A stretch of DNA of 64,000 bases, from contig NC_084678.1 of assembly GCF_028389875.1 (NCBI RefSeq), forward strand, positions 13,050,899-13,114,898, in the 5' to 3' direction. Below are positions 9,932 to 23,958 of this stretch, in pieces. Made by a program: the position numbers and the translations under genes. This DNA comes from Rhea pennata (Eukaryota > Chordata > Aves > Rheiformes > Rheidae). How positions within the stretch are numbered: position 1 is the stretch's first letter; each line of letters begins with the position of its first letter. Below the pieces are notes generated by a model. It ran no database searches, was not told the DNA's origin, and worked only from the letters and a program-made list of their open reading frames with translations.

Positions 9932-12900
9932 AGTACTCAGCCTTTTTATAGCACCTCATGTGCTTAAAGCATGGTCTGCAGCCATGTTTCTGAACACTCA
10001 GCACTTTTGTAAGTTGAGTTTTAGATGCCCTAAGCACAATCCAGGAAGCAAGAAGACAGATTAGTGCAACTATGGAAATTCAGCTTTGTCTAGTCTGCCA
10101 GAGTAGCTCTGCAACAGAAGGAAGGTGATCTTGTTATATAAGGTAGAATTCAGGTGTAAACCCCAAATCACCCTTTCTATTGCAATTCCCTACCTTGTTT
10201 GCTATGTACTTGCACTAAAGCAGTTTTTCTGTGACTACCCTGCTTCTCTCATGGGCTGGGAGGGGTAGGGGTGCAAGGGTGGGGGGCAAGGAAGCTGTGA
10301 GGAAGACACCTAGTTAAAAAGATAAGCATGTGCTTAAGAGATTGAAGAAATTCCATCTCATAGGAGAGAGCCTTTGTCCCTCTGGACAATAGTTTCATTC
10401 GCTTAACAGCTCTGATTTGTTTCTTGTTCTCAATGTATTGTATGCTAAAGGAGACATAAGCCCTAGCAAGAAGCATATGATCTGTATTGGAAGATTGTGT
10501 AAAAGACAGATGCACAAAAGAATGGATTAAAGCTGTAGAGGGAACCTTTATTCTGGCCTCTTGTAATTCCTGAGAACAGGATTTTTAAAACTTAACATCT
10601 TATACCATGTTTGTGTTTAATTTCCCTTTAATAAAAGCCGAATTGGGGGTAGGGAGAGAGAAATCTTGTATTTTATCCTATGGCATGCTTGTGATGCTAG
10701 CATCTTGTGACTGGCTTGTATCTTGTAGCAGGCTGCTGTGCTGAACAACCTGGCCTCCTGCATACTGAGCTAGTGGCTCACAGAGCAGCAGTACAGCGGT
10801 TGTTACCCAGATGGACTGTCATTAGTGGTGAAGGAGTTGCAACTTTTTCCAATAGGTTTCCTAGTAATTACTAGATACTACAAGAATACTGGCACATGGG
10901 AATCTTTGTGGTCTCTGTCTGCCCAGTACTTTCCACCGTAGACATGATGATCCTCCCATGGATAGCAAGAGGTGGGATGTTAATTATGGGTCTATCTTTA
11001 CCATGAAGGGCCTCTGCAAGACAAGTTCTACTTGGTTCCCACCACTGTGGGAATACAGAATGAGCTCTATGACATGAAGTTTTGCCTGTTCAGTGAACAG
11101 ATGTCTTCTGGATCTGGAGCATGTTCACTCTCAACAAAAATACCTGGAAAGCTTTGCAAACTGCCAGCTTTTAACAAGGCTTTATCCAATATATGCAAGT
11201 AATGCTAGCTCCAAGACTTTTGATACAACTGCATAGTGGTGAATGCTCACTGAACCTGAGAAAATAGTGCCTTGAGCACTTGCGCCTCAGGGCTTTAGAT
11301 CACTTAGTGAAATGGTTTCTATGAGCTTTATAATGGGACAGGAGAAATGGAAAGGGGACAAGCAAGGTATACTAACATTCCTTGTCTTTTTCATGAGAAC
11401 TGCTGACATTGACTTCTTTCTTGTACCAGCTTTGCATACCCAAAAAATCAGTAGTGTCAGGGGGACACGTGACATGGAAAACTTCAGCCAGCATGTTTAA
11501 AATTTGGCAAAGCTAGAGTTACTTTAAACAGGATCTGGCAGTGGAAAGTGTCAGGAAACCGACTGTAACACTGCTGTAAAAGTCTTGTGATGAAGGGCTG
11601 CTAACAGATCACACATTATATTGATGCTAGGATGATGCTTTCTGTATAGCGGTCCAGATTGCAAAATAATTCTGTTGCACCTACTGGCATCACAAAGAGT
11701 TTTCCCAGAGCAGAAGAGTTGGTTATATCTGAGCAAATGCTCAGCACATTCTTTTTGCTTGCTTTGGTATGTTTTTGCCTGAAAGAAGTTAAGGCTTACC
11801 CAGCAGACAAATTGACTGGAATCAGAAATGTGTTATAGGGCAGTGGAGTCCTGTAAAGTTTTCCTTTTGGGATGGGGAAGAGGAGAAAGGAAGAGAATTC
11901 TCTGGTGTGAATGGGTAGCCTGACTTGAAAGGAAGGCTGACTCAGTTTAAAAAACCAAAAAACAAACAAACGAACAACCCCTCCCCCCAAACAAACCTGT
12001 GGAAATCCCTATTTATAGCCTCCAGTTATAGTGAAGTTATCTGCAGACTACAGTATTGGTTAAATGGTGACGCTTAAGGCCTTGGTTATGCTGTCATATT
12101 TTTAACTATTGATTGGTATGGTGGGCTCTAAGTCTAGTTAGTTTAGGTGCAACAGGCCTGGCATGAGTTTATAATCCATGTGCTTGGTTGGCACCATCTG
12201 TTTTCACAGCAGACAAATATTCTTAATTGATCCTGTGCAACTAGTACCTCTTCTCTGCAGTAAAACATCCTAAATTGTGAACCATTTTTTGTGCCAGGGT
12301 TTCTCTAGACCAGGCAGTGTCATGGTTAGGAATATGGAATATCTAATGAAAAGCACCAGGGGAAAAAAAAATTAGAGAGGAGGACTGAACCTGGACTGTT
12401 GCCTCCTAAAAGAGAAAAATCTAGTACTCTGGAAATAAAACAAAGAGGAGCAGGAAAAGGACAGAAAGGAGACCAAGCACCTTAGTATTATTTATAATTC
12501 AAACTTTACACTATAATAAAGTACAAGCAGGTTTCTTTTGTCTGATTCATGAGGTACTTGTGAAATCTTTGGAACTCACTACAAAAATGTCATTCTAACT
12601 TTCCACAGTTTCTCAGAATTTATATTTAACATATGTATTAGAGCTGTGCTTGTGTTTTTGTACGCTGCACAACGGAGTTATCTTAGGCAGTTCAGGCTGA
12701 TCTGGCAGGTGCCTGAAGGTGTAAAATATCTGGAGGAATAATTTCTTTTCTATCCTTACAATGGGCAAAAGCACTGCAGTTGGAGTTAAGGAGTAGCCTT
12801 CAGCAGTGACAACTCTGGTTTTCATGGCTAACTTCTACCCAGTTTCTTTTAATATTAAGACCCTTATTCTTGATACAGCTTCCTTGAGAAGGTGGGATTA

Positions 12901-15900
12901 GAAAGACTTAAAAGGGAAATGTGAAGTTTCCACATTGAATCCAAATAGATAGTACAACCACATGGTCATGCTTATTGTTCCTGCACAATTTTCCACCCTT
13001 ACTCTCAACTTGCTCCAGAGTAGGATCTTACCAACACCACAAGTTTTTCAGGTGACCTTCTTATTCCTTGGAACCGCTCCTCAGTGGGTCATGTGAGATG
13101 ACATAAAATAGACAAAATCATATTTATTGGGCAGGGATTTTCTGGGTGACTGAGACCTGCTTGATCCTAGCAACTGTTAAGAAAAAGATGTAAAGAAGTT
13201 AAGATTTGATTTATGTGAGCTACATACCTCTCCCTTTGGCTGTTCTGAAACTGCACAGTGTTCATGCAGGTTTGATTTCAGTCAGAGCCGGGCTTTCTGC
13301 AGCATCCTGGTGTCTGACTAGCTGTCCAAATAAAAAAACTAGGAGGCTTGTGTGTTTTAGCCTATTAGTCTGCCAGTAACACTTCGGAAGGTGGGAATGG
13401 TTAGTGTTGTGGCTAAAGATGTTCTCTGAAAGATACATTTAAGAATTCTAATGTATTTTCTGGACATGTTTGATCTGGGAGTCGGGCTGCCAAGATCTAT
13501 AGAGGCCAACTGGTGCATTATTTGGTTATTGTAAGTCTTCTTGAGCACTGAAGATGCAAACTAATGCCACTCATAGATGTGAGTTTTCAATATTTAATCT
13601 TGAGTTTGGACAATGACTTTTTCATGGCGTGTTGATTTCAGCTTAACCAGGATTTAGCCTGTGAATTACAACATTGTCTGTAATTCTGCCTACAGCGCTG
13701 TTTGATTTGGCTTTTTTTTCTAGACTGTATCATAGTAGTTTATTGGCACATTTCTGTGCACATGCTGCATTCCCTGGTGACTCCATGCAATATCAGTGGT
13801 CAGAAAGCACATTTAGGAACACAATTCAACTCCTCCCACCCCCTTTCCCTCCCCAGATAAAATTGCTGAGGGACTGACTTTTACGGATGCTAGGCTTCAG
13901 TAACTACTGATGAAACTGATGGGAGTCTGTTTAGGCAGGCTCTTGAAATTTGCATTCAGCTACTTCCTTAAAACATATTTTGATCTGTATGTGTCTTCTA
14001 TATAGGTCACCCACCCACCGACCAATCTCTGTGTGAGTTCCTACTTCCTAATAGTAGTCTCTCCTACTTTAAAACATTACACATCTGTCTTTGTACAATA
14101 CTCCCTAAAAGTATGTGTTTTCATTTTTAACATTTGCACTTGAAGGGTTACTACTAAACAAACTGCCAATTCATATAAGTGATTTTGTGTTCTCCTTTTA
14201 TGGCATTTCCTGCCACCTTCAGAGACTTCTGAAGAAATCATTAGATATTTTTTCCCTTTGAGGGAAAAGGGATTAAGCCCTTTGAGTGGACCTTATAAAT
14301 AAGTAATCATTTGCTTAACATATTGTTCTGCAGGGTCAGACCTTAGATCGGGTTAGTTAGGTACTGGCATATCCGTCCTGACTGCCACATTTGAAACTAA
14401 ATGGTGGGCTTCATGGTATTTGCATGAGCTAAAATTATCAGTGTCTCTGACGATACTTTAGCTTCTACCCTTCACTTTTACACAGGCTGCTAGCCAATGA
14501 TCCTAGCTTGATCTATAGAGTGTCAGAAGGAACGAGTTGAGAGTCATCTCAACAGAAATACGAATAGTTTCTTTGTGTCCCTTTAAGGCACACTATTGAT
14601 ACTCACACATCTCTACAAGGTGCATTGACATTCATTGAAGAAAAATCATGAAGTGCAAAGATGCTTCTATTTATGTACAGTTCTTCCTTGCCTCCCTTCA
14701 ATTTCAGTTTGTAATTGATCGCAAATATGCATGATTTAATTGAACTTTCTTCTAATTGCTCTAACATAAGAAAAAAAGACTAGAATAAGAGGCTTGTCAA
14801 TTCTCTGATGTGAGGACAATTTCAGATTCTTGTTAGCAGAAAATTCAGTTATAGCAGGCATATAAATCCATATTTTTATTTATTTATTTTAGATATTTAG
14901 GCCTGAAGGACATGTCTCAAGAAGAGAATTTGAACTCTGACTTATTCTCATTGTTCCCCTGGTCAGTGAAATGCAAGAAATGAGCCAGTGTATGCTTTAT
15001 AACTAGCACAAATTAAGTTTTTCACTTCTTTGCAGAGGGAACATATTACAGGAAAATCCACAGTATCTTTGTCTGAGCAGCATTTTATAAGATGTGCATG
15101 TTCACTAAAGAAAATGCTGATGAGTATTCCCTGCATTGAGGAACAGTAGGGTGGGTGGGGGAGCAGAGGATGTTAAACATAGAAAATTGCTACCATTTAT
15201 TTTGCTAAGTGGAGGAAGTGGATGCTGAAGAGGAGGGACAGATTCCTAATAAAGAGCAGTGCACAGCCTTATTCTGTTTAGTTGCTTCTCCTATCTCTGC
15301 TGCAGTTTGTTGGAAGAGGGGGAAAATGCTGAATTTCCTGAGAGAATCCAATTAAATTTTTTATTTCAAGTTGGAGGAAGAGTTTGGAAGGTTTTCCTCC
15401 CACTGATGGACTATTCCTTCCCCTCTCCTCCATTGAAAGGTCAATTAAACATACTCATGATGAAGGGTTGGCATGTAAGAATCATAGAAAACACAACAAA
15501 TGCCAGCCAAACAATTAAACCTGGTGCCTCCATTCGGCTGGTATGTACCCCAAGGCTGAGCTTAGCACTAGGTGCTCAGTCTGTTCAGCACTATTTTCAG
15601 GAACCAAGTCTGCAAGCTTCCACCCAAGCACGGCTTCATACAAGTTTGTTTGTATAGCAATGCTGTCTCAACTTAATGACTTTGACCGCAAGGAAGTATA
15701 TCGGGTTCAATGGAAAAACAAATGAATAGAGAACCCAACCCTTCACTCGGCCCACGTGTGAATGACCTGCTCAGGGATGGTATTTATCACAATTCTGGTG
15801 GGAAGGAACTGTGGGAATTATAAAAAATACCAACTGCAACAGTTCCCCAGTGAACTGAAGGTGATTTATTTGTAAAGTGGAACTCTGCCAGCATGACTGG

Positions 15901-17379
15901 AAAAATATTTTTGTGTGAATTTTCGTGGAAGATACTTTCGTTTTAAAGCACGATTTCAGATGTGACTAGAGCCCTGACCATAGAGCTTTATGGGCTCTCT
16001 TATATTCATTCCCTCTTACCATGAGCTGGCCTTCATGGAAATCTGTTCCCAACTCTACTACATCTACTACACTAGGAACAGTTCTCAGATCTGTGCCTAC
16101 AACAGTTTTCCTCAGCATGAAGTTATGGAAACACTAATCAAAAATGTATTGCTTTTAAAAATCAAATGCTTGTGTTCTGGGAGCATTCATTTGATCTTGA
16201 AAATCACTATCTTGTTCAAGTGCTACTGTTGACCACTGAAAAATAGGTTGCATTAGCGAAGGAGCTTGAAAGATTCAGTGTTCTTGTGTTGTTCCCTTTG
16301 ACCATTCAGCACTTGTTACAGAGTAGTCAGTGCAGCCAGGAAGATGAGCCTAAGCTGTAAATTGTTCCTGTCATGTTGCAGAAAGTGGTTTCCATGCCAG
16401 CCTCCAAGCTCTTAGAGGGAGAGAGAAGTTTTGACTAATACATGATGGGTTTCCAAATCCTGGAGGGGGCATGGCTGTTGTGTTAACGTTTGAACTGAGG
16501 AAGACCCAATAGCAGATAACTCCTGGCAGGCCTGCAGCAGGATCACAATGTGTGCGTGTGTTGTCGCTCTTTTTTGCTGTAGCTGCACTGTCATTGGGCT
16601 TAGGCTGTGTGTCCTGGCAGCGTGCAGCAGTTAGCAGCAGCCGGAGACTAATGGTCACAGATAGGTAGTCCCCCTGAGCTCTGTCTACACACTACCCAAC
16701 AGATGGCACAGATCCTTCCAGGGTGCCTGTACTGTTACCTGGGGTCAGAGTAATTTTTTCCATCTTTAAATTTTCTGCATGCAAACAGCTAGAGAGGAAA
16801 ATACTTATTTTTTTTTCAGGTGTTTTAAATTTCCCTAATATACTGGGACAACTCTGATCATGGTCTTGCTACTGATGATATACTTTTGATATGCCAAAGT
16901 GCAGAAACGTAAGGCTATGGAAAGTTCTTTATACAGCAGAAAGGAGGAAGAATAAAAATTAAAAACACTTGAATACAGGTATCAGAAAGATACTACCACA
17001 TGAGCACATGTGTGTGCTGCTTCTGAAATCTGAAATATGGCAGTGAGCTTTGCAGGTAACTGCATGTAAATATATATGTAAAAATCTTGCCTTATCGGTG
17101 TTTATGTCATTGCTGTTCTTAATGAAACATTTCCTTGTTCTTACGTTTTAAAGAAATGGAAAGTGAATCTATATCCTATCTCATATTATGTTTACTCTTC
17201 TATCTTCTTACGTTGTTTACTTCATCTGTGAAATGAAACATTTTTTTTTTAAAGGAAGTCTGTGTATATCATTTGATCAGTTTACTCTTAACACTTTCTA
17301 TTCCAATTTTGAGACATTTTGGCCGTAGCTAGTGATTAAAAGTGTGTGATATTTCATTATATGCATATGTTGTGTATAT
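9932..17379. other. Ordinary intron, no gene recognised
   Basis: Mixed-composition DNA. A G-quadruplex motif at 10258-10286 is listed separately. A-rich low-complexity DNA lies at 11947-11985. An open frame around 15259-15657 (132 codons) has no recognisable domain and no convincing splice context. No transposon ends seen. Confidence 0.55.
10258..10286 (+). other. G-quadruplex motif
   Basis: Five G runs (GGG, GGGG, GGGG, GGG, GGGGGG) are separated by loops of 1, 2, 5 and 1 nt, a strong canonical intramolecular quadruplex pattern on the plus (transcribed-like) strand. It is isolated from any CpG island and lies about 5.3 kb downstream of the GNAL donor. Confidence 0.75.
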
Positions 17380-17395
17380 GTGTGTATATACACAC
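17380..17395. repeat. 16-bp perfect palindrome in a TG/TA alternating tract
   Basis: GTGTGTATATACACAC is its own reverse complement. It lies within about 60 bp (17355-17418) of alternating purine-pyrimidine sequence, able to extrude as a cruciform or adopt Z-DNA. No gene association is visible. Confidence 0.85.
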
Positions 17396-20300
17396 TGTAT
17401 GTACATGCACTATACATACGTTGTAACATTCTCGTTGCAAATGATCAAATGATCCTTACTGCTTTTCTCATTTGCTGCCGTGGACCGTTTAGCAGAAGTT
17501 TTAACAGTGAGAACAGAATTTAAAGATCTTTTTTTCTTCACAGAATTCTTAATTCTTCTGAATTAGTTTAAGAAATGACAGCATTAGAGATGTGTGTGCA
17601 TTCTGTTCAATGTAGCACAATTATTCTTTCAGGGGAATTTTGCTAAAACTGAGATGAAGAGTTAAGTGCTCTGCTTTCCAGAGGTGGTAGCTGACTTGAT
17701 GCAGCTCCTTCGGGTCAGTCCTACATTGTAAGTCTAGGCTCCAGCTCTGCTGTTTCTAAGAAAGTTGTAAAGCTTCACATCACAGAGTAGTAGGCATGTG
17801 TTTGTGGTGAGCCCTGCTCTGCTTTCTCATCATTGCAAATTAAAATAACTTCAGAACTACTTCTTTACTGTTACTGTAAGTATCCTCTCTATTTTTGTCA
17901 AGACAAAAATAGCAGAGTATCTCAGGGATCAGGCTGTCTTCCAGGATCCTCCCTGTTGACATCCTCTGTTTAGGATGAACTGGCAGGGTGCTGCTCAGAG
18001 GACTACCCCCTCATTTACAGATGCTTTGTGTGGCGAAAGGGGTTGTGAGGCAGGGCAACAACTAGACTGGCGGGTGTTAGCTGAGGAAGTGAGGAGTAGC
18101 TATAGCTTTAATTTCAGTGGAAAGGCTTCAGCTGCATTGGTTTGTAACCTAGTTGCTTGTACTAAATCTGCCTGCTTGGTATCCATTCAGTAAGTACAGT
18201 TTTCTTCTCTGAGGAAAACATGGAGCAGAAAGATAAACAGGAGGTTGTCACTATGCTGAGCTTTTAATATTGCTTTGCACTGTGGGAGACAAGTCACACG
18301 CATCAAAGCAAGACAAACACTTTTTCAGTCCTTTCTTGACTCTCTCATTTTGCTTATTTTGCTTAATTTGACAGGGACGCTAACAACTGTGCATTCCCAT
18401 TGTTTACTTTCTTTGAGTTTATGAACTCTGCTGTCGCCTTGGTGGAGATGACAAACCGTTCCAAGTCCATGTGGCATGTAGCACAAAGAGCCTGTACTGG
18501 AAGCCAGCAGCTGTCTTACCTGTTTGTCCCCAAGGTATTACGGAACATGACTGCCCTATGGCAGCTCCCTTGAAGCTGCACTGTCCCCTGAGGGTGACTA
18601 GAACAGCGGAGTCTTGCTGTGCCTGTTCAACAGCGCAGGCTAGGAAAAAGCCTGCTGTAGAAATGACAAAAAGCACATTAAAGAGTTTGTCCTCTTTCTC
18701 AGTGAGACTCTCCTCCTACATCACACCACAACCTCTTCCCCTCCCCACCCCCAACCCCACCAAAAAAAATTTTTAGTTTGTGGGCTGTATTTGTTTGCGT
18801 TTGCATTTTTCTTGGTTGCTTATGTTACAGATATCAGTTCTCAGGATCCTGGGTTAGTTGGGATGTTCCTTGGAGTGCTGGGGGATTTGTGGGACTTGGA
18901 CTTTGCAAGAGAAGGAAACAAAGCCACCAAGGAAGAAGGGTATGCAATTGTGATCTGAAAATCTACGTTCAGATTTTGGTTTTTTATTTTTATAAATAAA
19001 TACCAGTTTAAACTCTCTGTATGGAAAAAAAAAAATACTGCATAAAATACTCTCTTAATGCTTTTCCTTGCCTTTTCTCCATGCAGGCAATTCGTGATTT
19101 GGTAGACCTGATTTTTCCCTGGTGACTGGAAAACATAAAGCAAATATATTTCAGACTCTAAATGCTGAAAGGTCTTTTCTTTTTCAAATCTGATTCCTTA
19201 ATGCTACTCATACACCTCATTTCTCTCATTTCTTTCAGCTTCTGTAAAGTTTGGGTCATTTATCTGTTGCATGTTTTTAGATAGTGAATGCTGCAGGATT
19301 TGATTTGTAGATATTTCAGAAGAGTATTTATTTGTTCTTAAAAACAAATGTTCACAAGGAGACACTTTCTAGTCTGTTTCCTTAAAACAAAATCTGCAAT
19401 ACTGTGTGCCACTATTGGAGAGTAAGAAGCAATTTGCAAAGGCCTGTTTCGTTAGTAGGTAGGTGGAATCAGTGGAATTTTTCTTCAGCTTTTGACTCAA
19501 AGTAAGAGTTTCAGTCTTGCAATCTGAAAAGCAGTTCCAGTGATTTTAATGGTATTACTCATGTAAGTAAGGGCACAGTCAGCCACCCCTTTTCTGAGCT
19601 AGCTGGAACAGTTTGAGTAAGGGCTCTCATCTGTGCATTGCCATCCCTCAGACAGGGGTGGTGGCACTTCATCGCCTGCCAAGGCATAGCGATAGAGTAT
19701 GAAATCATTCTTAATCCACCTCAGTAGCAAATCAGCCAGTTTAGCCTAAGTAGCACTGACCTGGCCCAAATTGTAGTTTTACTGTATAGGAGAGTTTAAT
19801 AAAATATTGCTTCAAACTTTTCCTGCTGTCTAATAATTCTGGTTTGGAAGATTTGAGAGTCTGTTGCTTCTAGTAGAGGTTTAAGCAAAAACTAAATATT
19901 GCAAAGAGATATTTCTGATTTAGGCTTATTTTGGGAGGGGTATGAGGAAAGGCCTAATAAGTTATGCACTTGACCGCATGTAGTTAAAAATATTATTTGG
20001 AATATAAACTTCCTTGTCTGAAGACAAGCTTTATGCACTAAGTCAAACAGCACAAAAAGCAGTTCTCTCCTGGCCTCCATAAGTATACCTTAATGCTGCT
20101 GAATCCTGGAAATTATGCAGGGCATGCTTTTTAAATGTTGATTTTGACTTCTTGCCTGGGACCAAGTGTAAAGTCTTTCCAAGGAAATACTTAGAAGACT
20201 TGCATTGGAACCAGAAAGCTGCTGCCAAACCTTAGTTTTAGAAAGGGAGTAGGGGGCAATCTGGACTTTTAAAAACTTCCAGTTGTTTGTAATTAAATCT

Positions 20301-23300
20301 ACTTCTTCTGAGCACAATAAACATACTTAGAAAAATATCATTTTACATAATACTTACGTGGTTTACTGCTGCTCTTCAGCTGCTAAAAATCAAGCAAAAT
20401 GGCTTCTATTTTAGTCTGAAAGGTTACTGGAAGTTGGGAATCCAGGAATGATGCAACTATGCCACCAAAGTGACATGTATCCACATTATCCGGCAGTGAT
20501 ATGCGAGTCGAGCTGGTGAATCCTCTTTTCATCGTGAACTATCTTTTCCACCTGACTAGTTGAAATTTGTTTTGAACTGACAGGGATGGGAATGAAGAGT
20601 AGATAAAATATCCCATGTACCCATTCTCCCACGCCAGCAGTAGAACAACTCTGTATCTTTAGTGAATGCTGTGAGATTGCAGGAACTTCCCAAATAGTTT
20701 GCTTGCTTGTATGAGGACTGATGGGAGACAGGATCACTGAATTCCCTGCAGCTTCCCTCATGCTCAGTTTGGTCTGCTGCAGTTTATTCAAGATGTTTAA
20801 GTTCACTGGTCTCTTCCATCTGGAGGTCTGGAAGCATGGGGTGAAAACACCAGCAACTCTTGCTGACAGCTATTCCCCCATCCTCACTGTCACTCATGAA
20901 TTGCTTCTTGGGTTAAAATAACTGGCAGATATGTCAGAAAACTCAACACAGATAACACGTTGTTAGGTGCTATGTTAGTGATGAAAAAGGACGTTTGAGT
21001 GAGATGCTGTATCCCCTTGTGCAGAGGTGGAATGCCACCAAGTTGAGGCAATGTGACAGATTTGTGATTTGACGGCTTATGTCCTAGAGAAATGAGTCAA
21101 TTCACACTCCAGAGCTGTTGGTCTCTTGTCTTCAGCCAGCATCAGTCACATCCAATTTTGTTGTTATTACTTAATGCCAAAGGTCAGCTTCTTTTTGTAT
21201 CTTTGCATTCATTATTGCCATGGGAGTGTCATTGCATCTTCCAGTGTGGGGATGCTCATTTTGCCAAACTTGCAACAAAAGTTTTCAACTGCAAAAAAAT
21301 CCCTGATTTTCACAATTAATGAAGTTGTCTATAGAACCACATCTTCTCCCATTGTTCTTTGTATAGATACTGTTTGTTACATGCATAAACACACAGTCCT
21401 GATCAGGAGTTCAAATGAGAGGACAGAAGGCAACCCCCTCCCATGATGGGCAGAAAATTTCAGAGCTTTGCCCAGGCTGTGTGAATGATCTACCTTAGAC
21501 TTCTTGCTGCAGAATGCACACCAGACGCAGTGTGAGCATATCCAAGGGGTAAAGTGCGCGTTTACGCTTGGTAGGAGAGGGAATCTTTTCAAGGGTGATT
21601 GGAAGAAATTGTGTTAGTCATTACCAAGTAGGTTGCAGGAGCAATGACTTTTGGTACTATTAAACGATAGCTGTAAGGTGTGGAAAGAGCTGAGAGGAAT
21701 TACCTAATGAGTGACATAAGCCCGATGGAGCAGATTTGTTAGCATTTGAGATGAAAATCCCTGTTGCTTGCTGAGATTATCCCCCAACATATGGTAGGGA
21801 GTGTAACAGAGATGTGGGATTAGCTGCTAATGATGTGGACACCTCTTGAAAACAGATATCTGTAGTGTCCCTGGATAACTGTGTTCCATTTAATTCAGCT
21901 GTGATCTAGATTACTTCACTACAGACTCAGTGCGGCATTATTGTGGTATCTTCATTTTCCACTGATCTCACCCACTACAGACCATTTCTTTCTTAGGAAT
22001 ACTGTTGGAGTAATTTCATGTGAAAAAGGAATTGAGAATTCAGGAAATCCGAATAAGCACGGGGACTGCAGACACCCCTAGCTAAGAGACAGGGAGGCAG
22101 CCTGAAGAGTTGGCAGAAGTTTTTGCAGGCAATCCAGTATGTATCCATTTGGACCATAAGACTGTTCTGCCACCATTGCTTGATAATAGACAGTATGTTA
22201 CAGTCGTTTCTTTATTGGTTTATTAATAAATTTCTTGAAGACCCTCTGGCTTATGAGAAGAACAATGCACAGTTGCCCTCTGCATCAGGACTTTGAAGTT
22301 CAAATATCTGTTTCAGTCTGCTCTCTGACATTACAAGGAGAGATGTCTTTTTCTCAGCCTGATTCCCATTGTACTCTTTTCTCTTGTCCTTGCAGGCTAT
22401 CCTTTACCTGAGGATTTTGTTCAGTGCTGCTTTTGATTGGGGTAAAATGCTTTGTAGCTTAGGTTCTTAAGACAAGATATGTCTTCTTTAGGAATGGCAG
22501 TAAACATAGTAAATAACTAAATGTGCAAACAGTTCCTTGTGTGGGATAAATGAAATATTTTAAGGATGACTAGTAAAATGCCAGTATATGGATTGTTGAT
22601 ACCATCCCTCTCATTGTGTGGATATCCTGCCTCGCTCCATAGGGAGCAATAAACTTAGCCTAGCTATACCTTATCCCTAAGATTTGCCTCAATTGTTCTG
22701 TTAATTTTTGAATTAAAAATCCTAAGGTCTAAACTTTCTTCCTTTAAACTTCCTGCTCCTTACATAGAGCCACCAGGCTTTATTTTCTCTGAACAGATCA
22801 ATGTTTCTCCATTAGTTATATCAGCTCACTGCAAGCACATTTTAGTGTACGGACTACATTATTTGCAATCAAATGCTATCAGCCAGAATTTAGTACAAAA
22901 TCCACCTAAAATTTAGTCTAAAATCCACCTTTGGCCATTGTTTCACAGCACACTAGTACTGTATGTCTTTAATGTTAACATGTCACTCTTTGAGCAGATT
23001 TTTGCATGATATCAGAATTGGTCAGCCAATTAAATCACACTTGAATGTGTTTTTATATCTGTTATTTTTCATTGGAGCTGTTTGCTCTGTGGTCCTTATT
23101 TCTATTTTGACAGTTTATTGCCACTTCAGTAGGCCAGACTTTGGGGCATTCAATGTCTGAATGGCACATACGCCCATGCCCTTGTAGGTGCTACGTTCCT
23201 CATACAGGAGTATGTCCCGTGGCTGTTCTTTTTGTGTGACATAACCAGCCAAGCAGCTTCTGTGGTTATCTCTGTATCTTCCAAAATGTAGTGCTGAAGC

Positions 23301-23943
23301 CATGGAATGGTTGCTAATTTAGGAGCAGAAAAAAAAATACAATAAAAACGCTCACTGCATTGCAAGAAGATTGTCTTGCATTGCAGGAGGTGGAGTTTTT
23401 TTAAACATAAATGACACCAGGTCAGAAGAATCTAAATCATGAGGAAAGACTGAGGAGTATCAGACCTGCTCAGGAGTAATAAGAACTTCTCTCTTGTGAT
23501 CTTTCTCTTTATTGCACAGCAATGAGAAAGTAACTCCTGCTCCGCAGCTAATCATACTGCAGCTGAGGAGAAATTTGCTCATGGATTTAAGTGTGAAAGG
23601 CCTGGCTTTGGAGGCAGATATGCAGTATATCTTTAAAGGTGCATATTTACCTTTTAGCCGATGCCTAGTGTATACAAATGCATATGCAACAACATATTGT
23701 CATAATGTGGCTTTGGCTATGAAGGAATGTAGGAGATAGGAGCCATGTATACATAAATGGAATACTTTATCCTTATGCCTACATTCATACCAAACTATAG
23801 TTAAGATTTCTACATGCACAAGGTTAGAAAACTCAACATAGTGGTTTCAGCAGGAACAGTTACTTGACCAGATTGTAGGTTTTGTCTTGCTGTGTCATAG
23901 CTTTATGGCGCTGTTGAATGGAGTAACACCGAAGTGCTAGTGT
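17396..23943. other. Ordinary intron, no gene recognised
   Basis: Unique-looking intronic DNA with only short overlapping frames. A string near 23438-23455 weakly resembles CR1 in sense orientation but cannot be extended. No RNA gene, tandem array or exon-like block is recognised. Confidence 0.5.
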
Positions 23944-23958
23944 CCACCAGAGGGCAGG
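23944..23958 (+). promoter_or_regulatory. CTCF-like motif, plus orientation
   Basis: CCACCAGAGGGCAGG matches the CTCF core CCASYAGRKGGCRSY at 14 of 15 positions. It is the best CTCF match I found in the window. Binding cannot be proven from sequence. Confidence 0.5.

Noticed and set aside
23436..23480. Possible ancient sense-strand CR1 remnant (ATGAGGAAAGACTGAGGAG)
   Set aside because: Only about 18 bases resemble CR1. The match cannot be extended with confidence in either direction.
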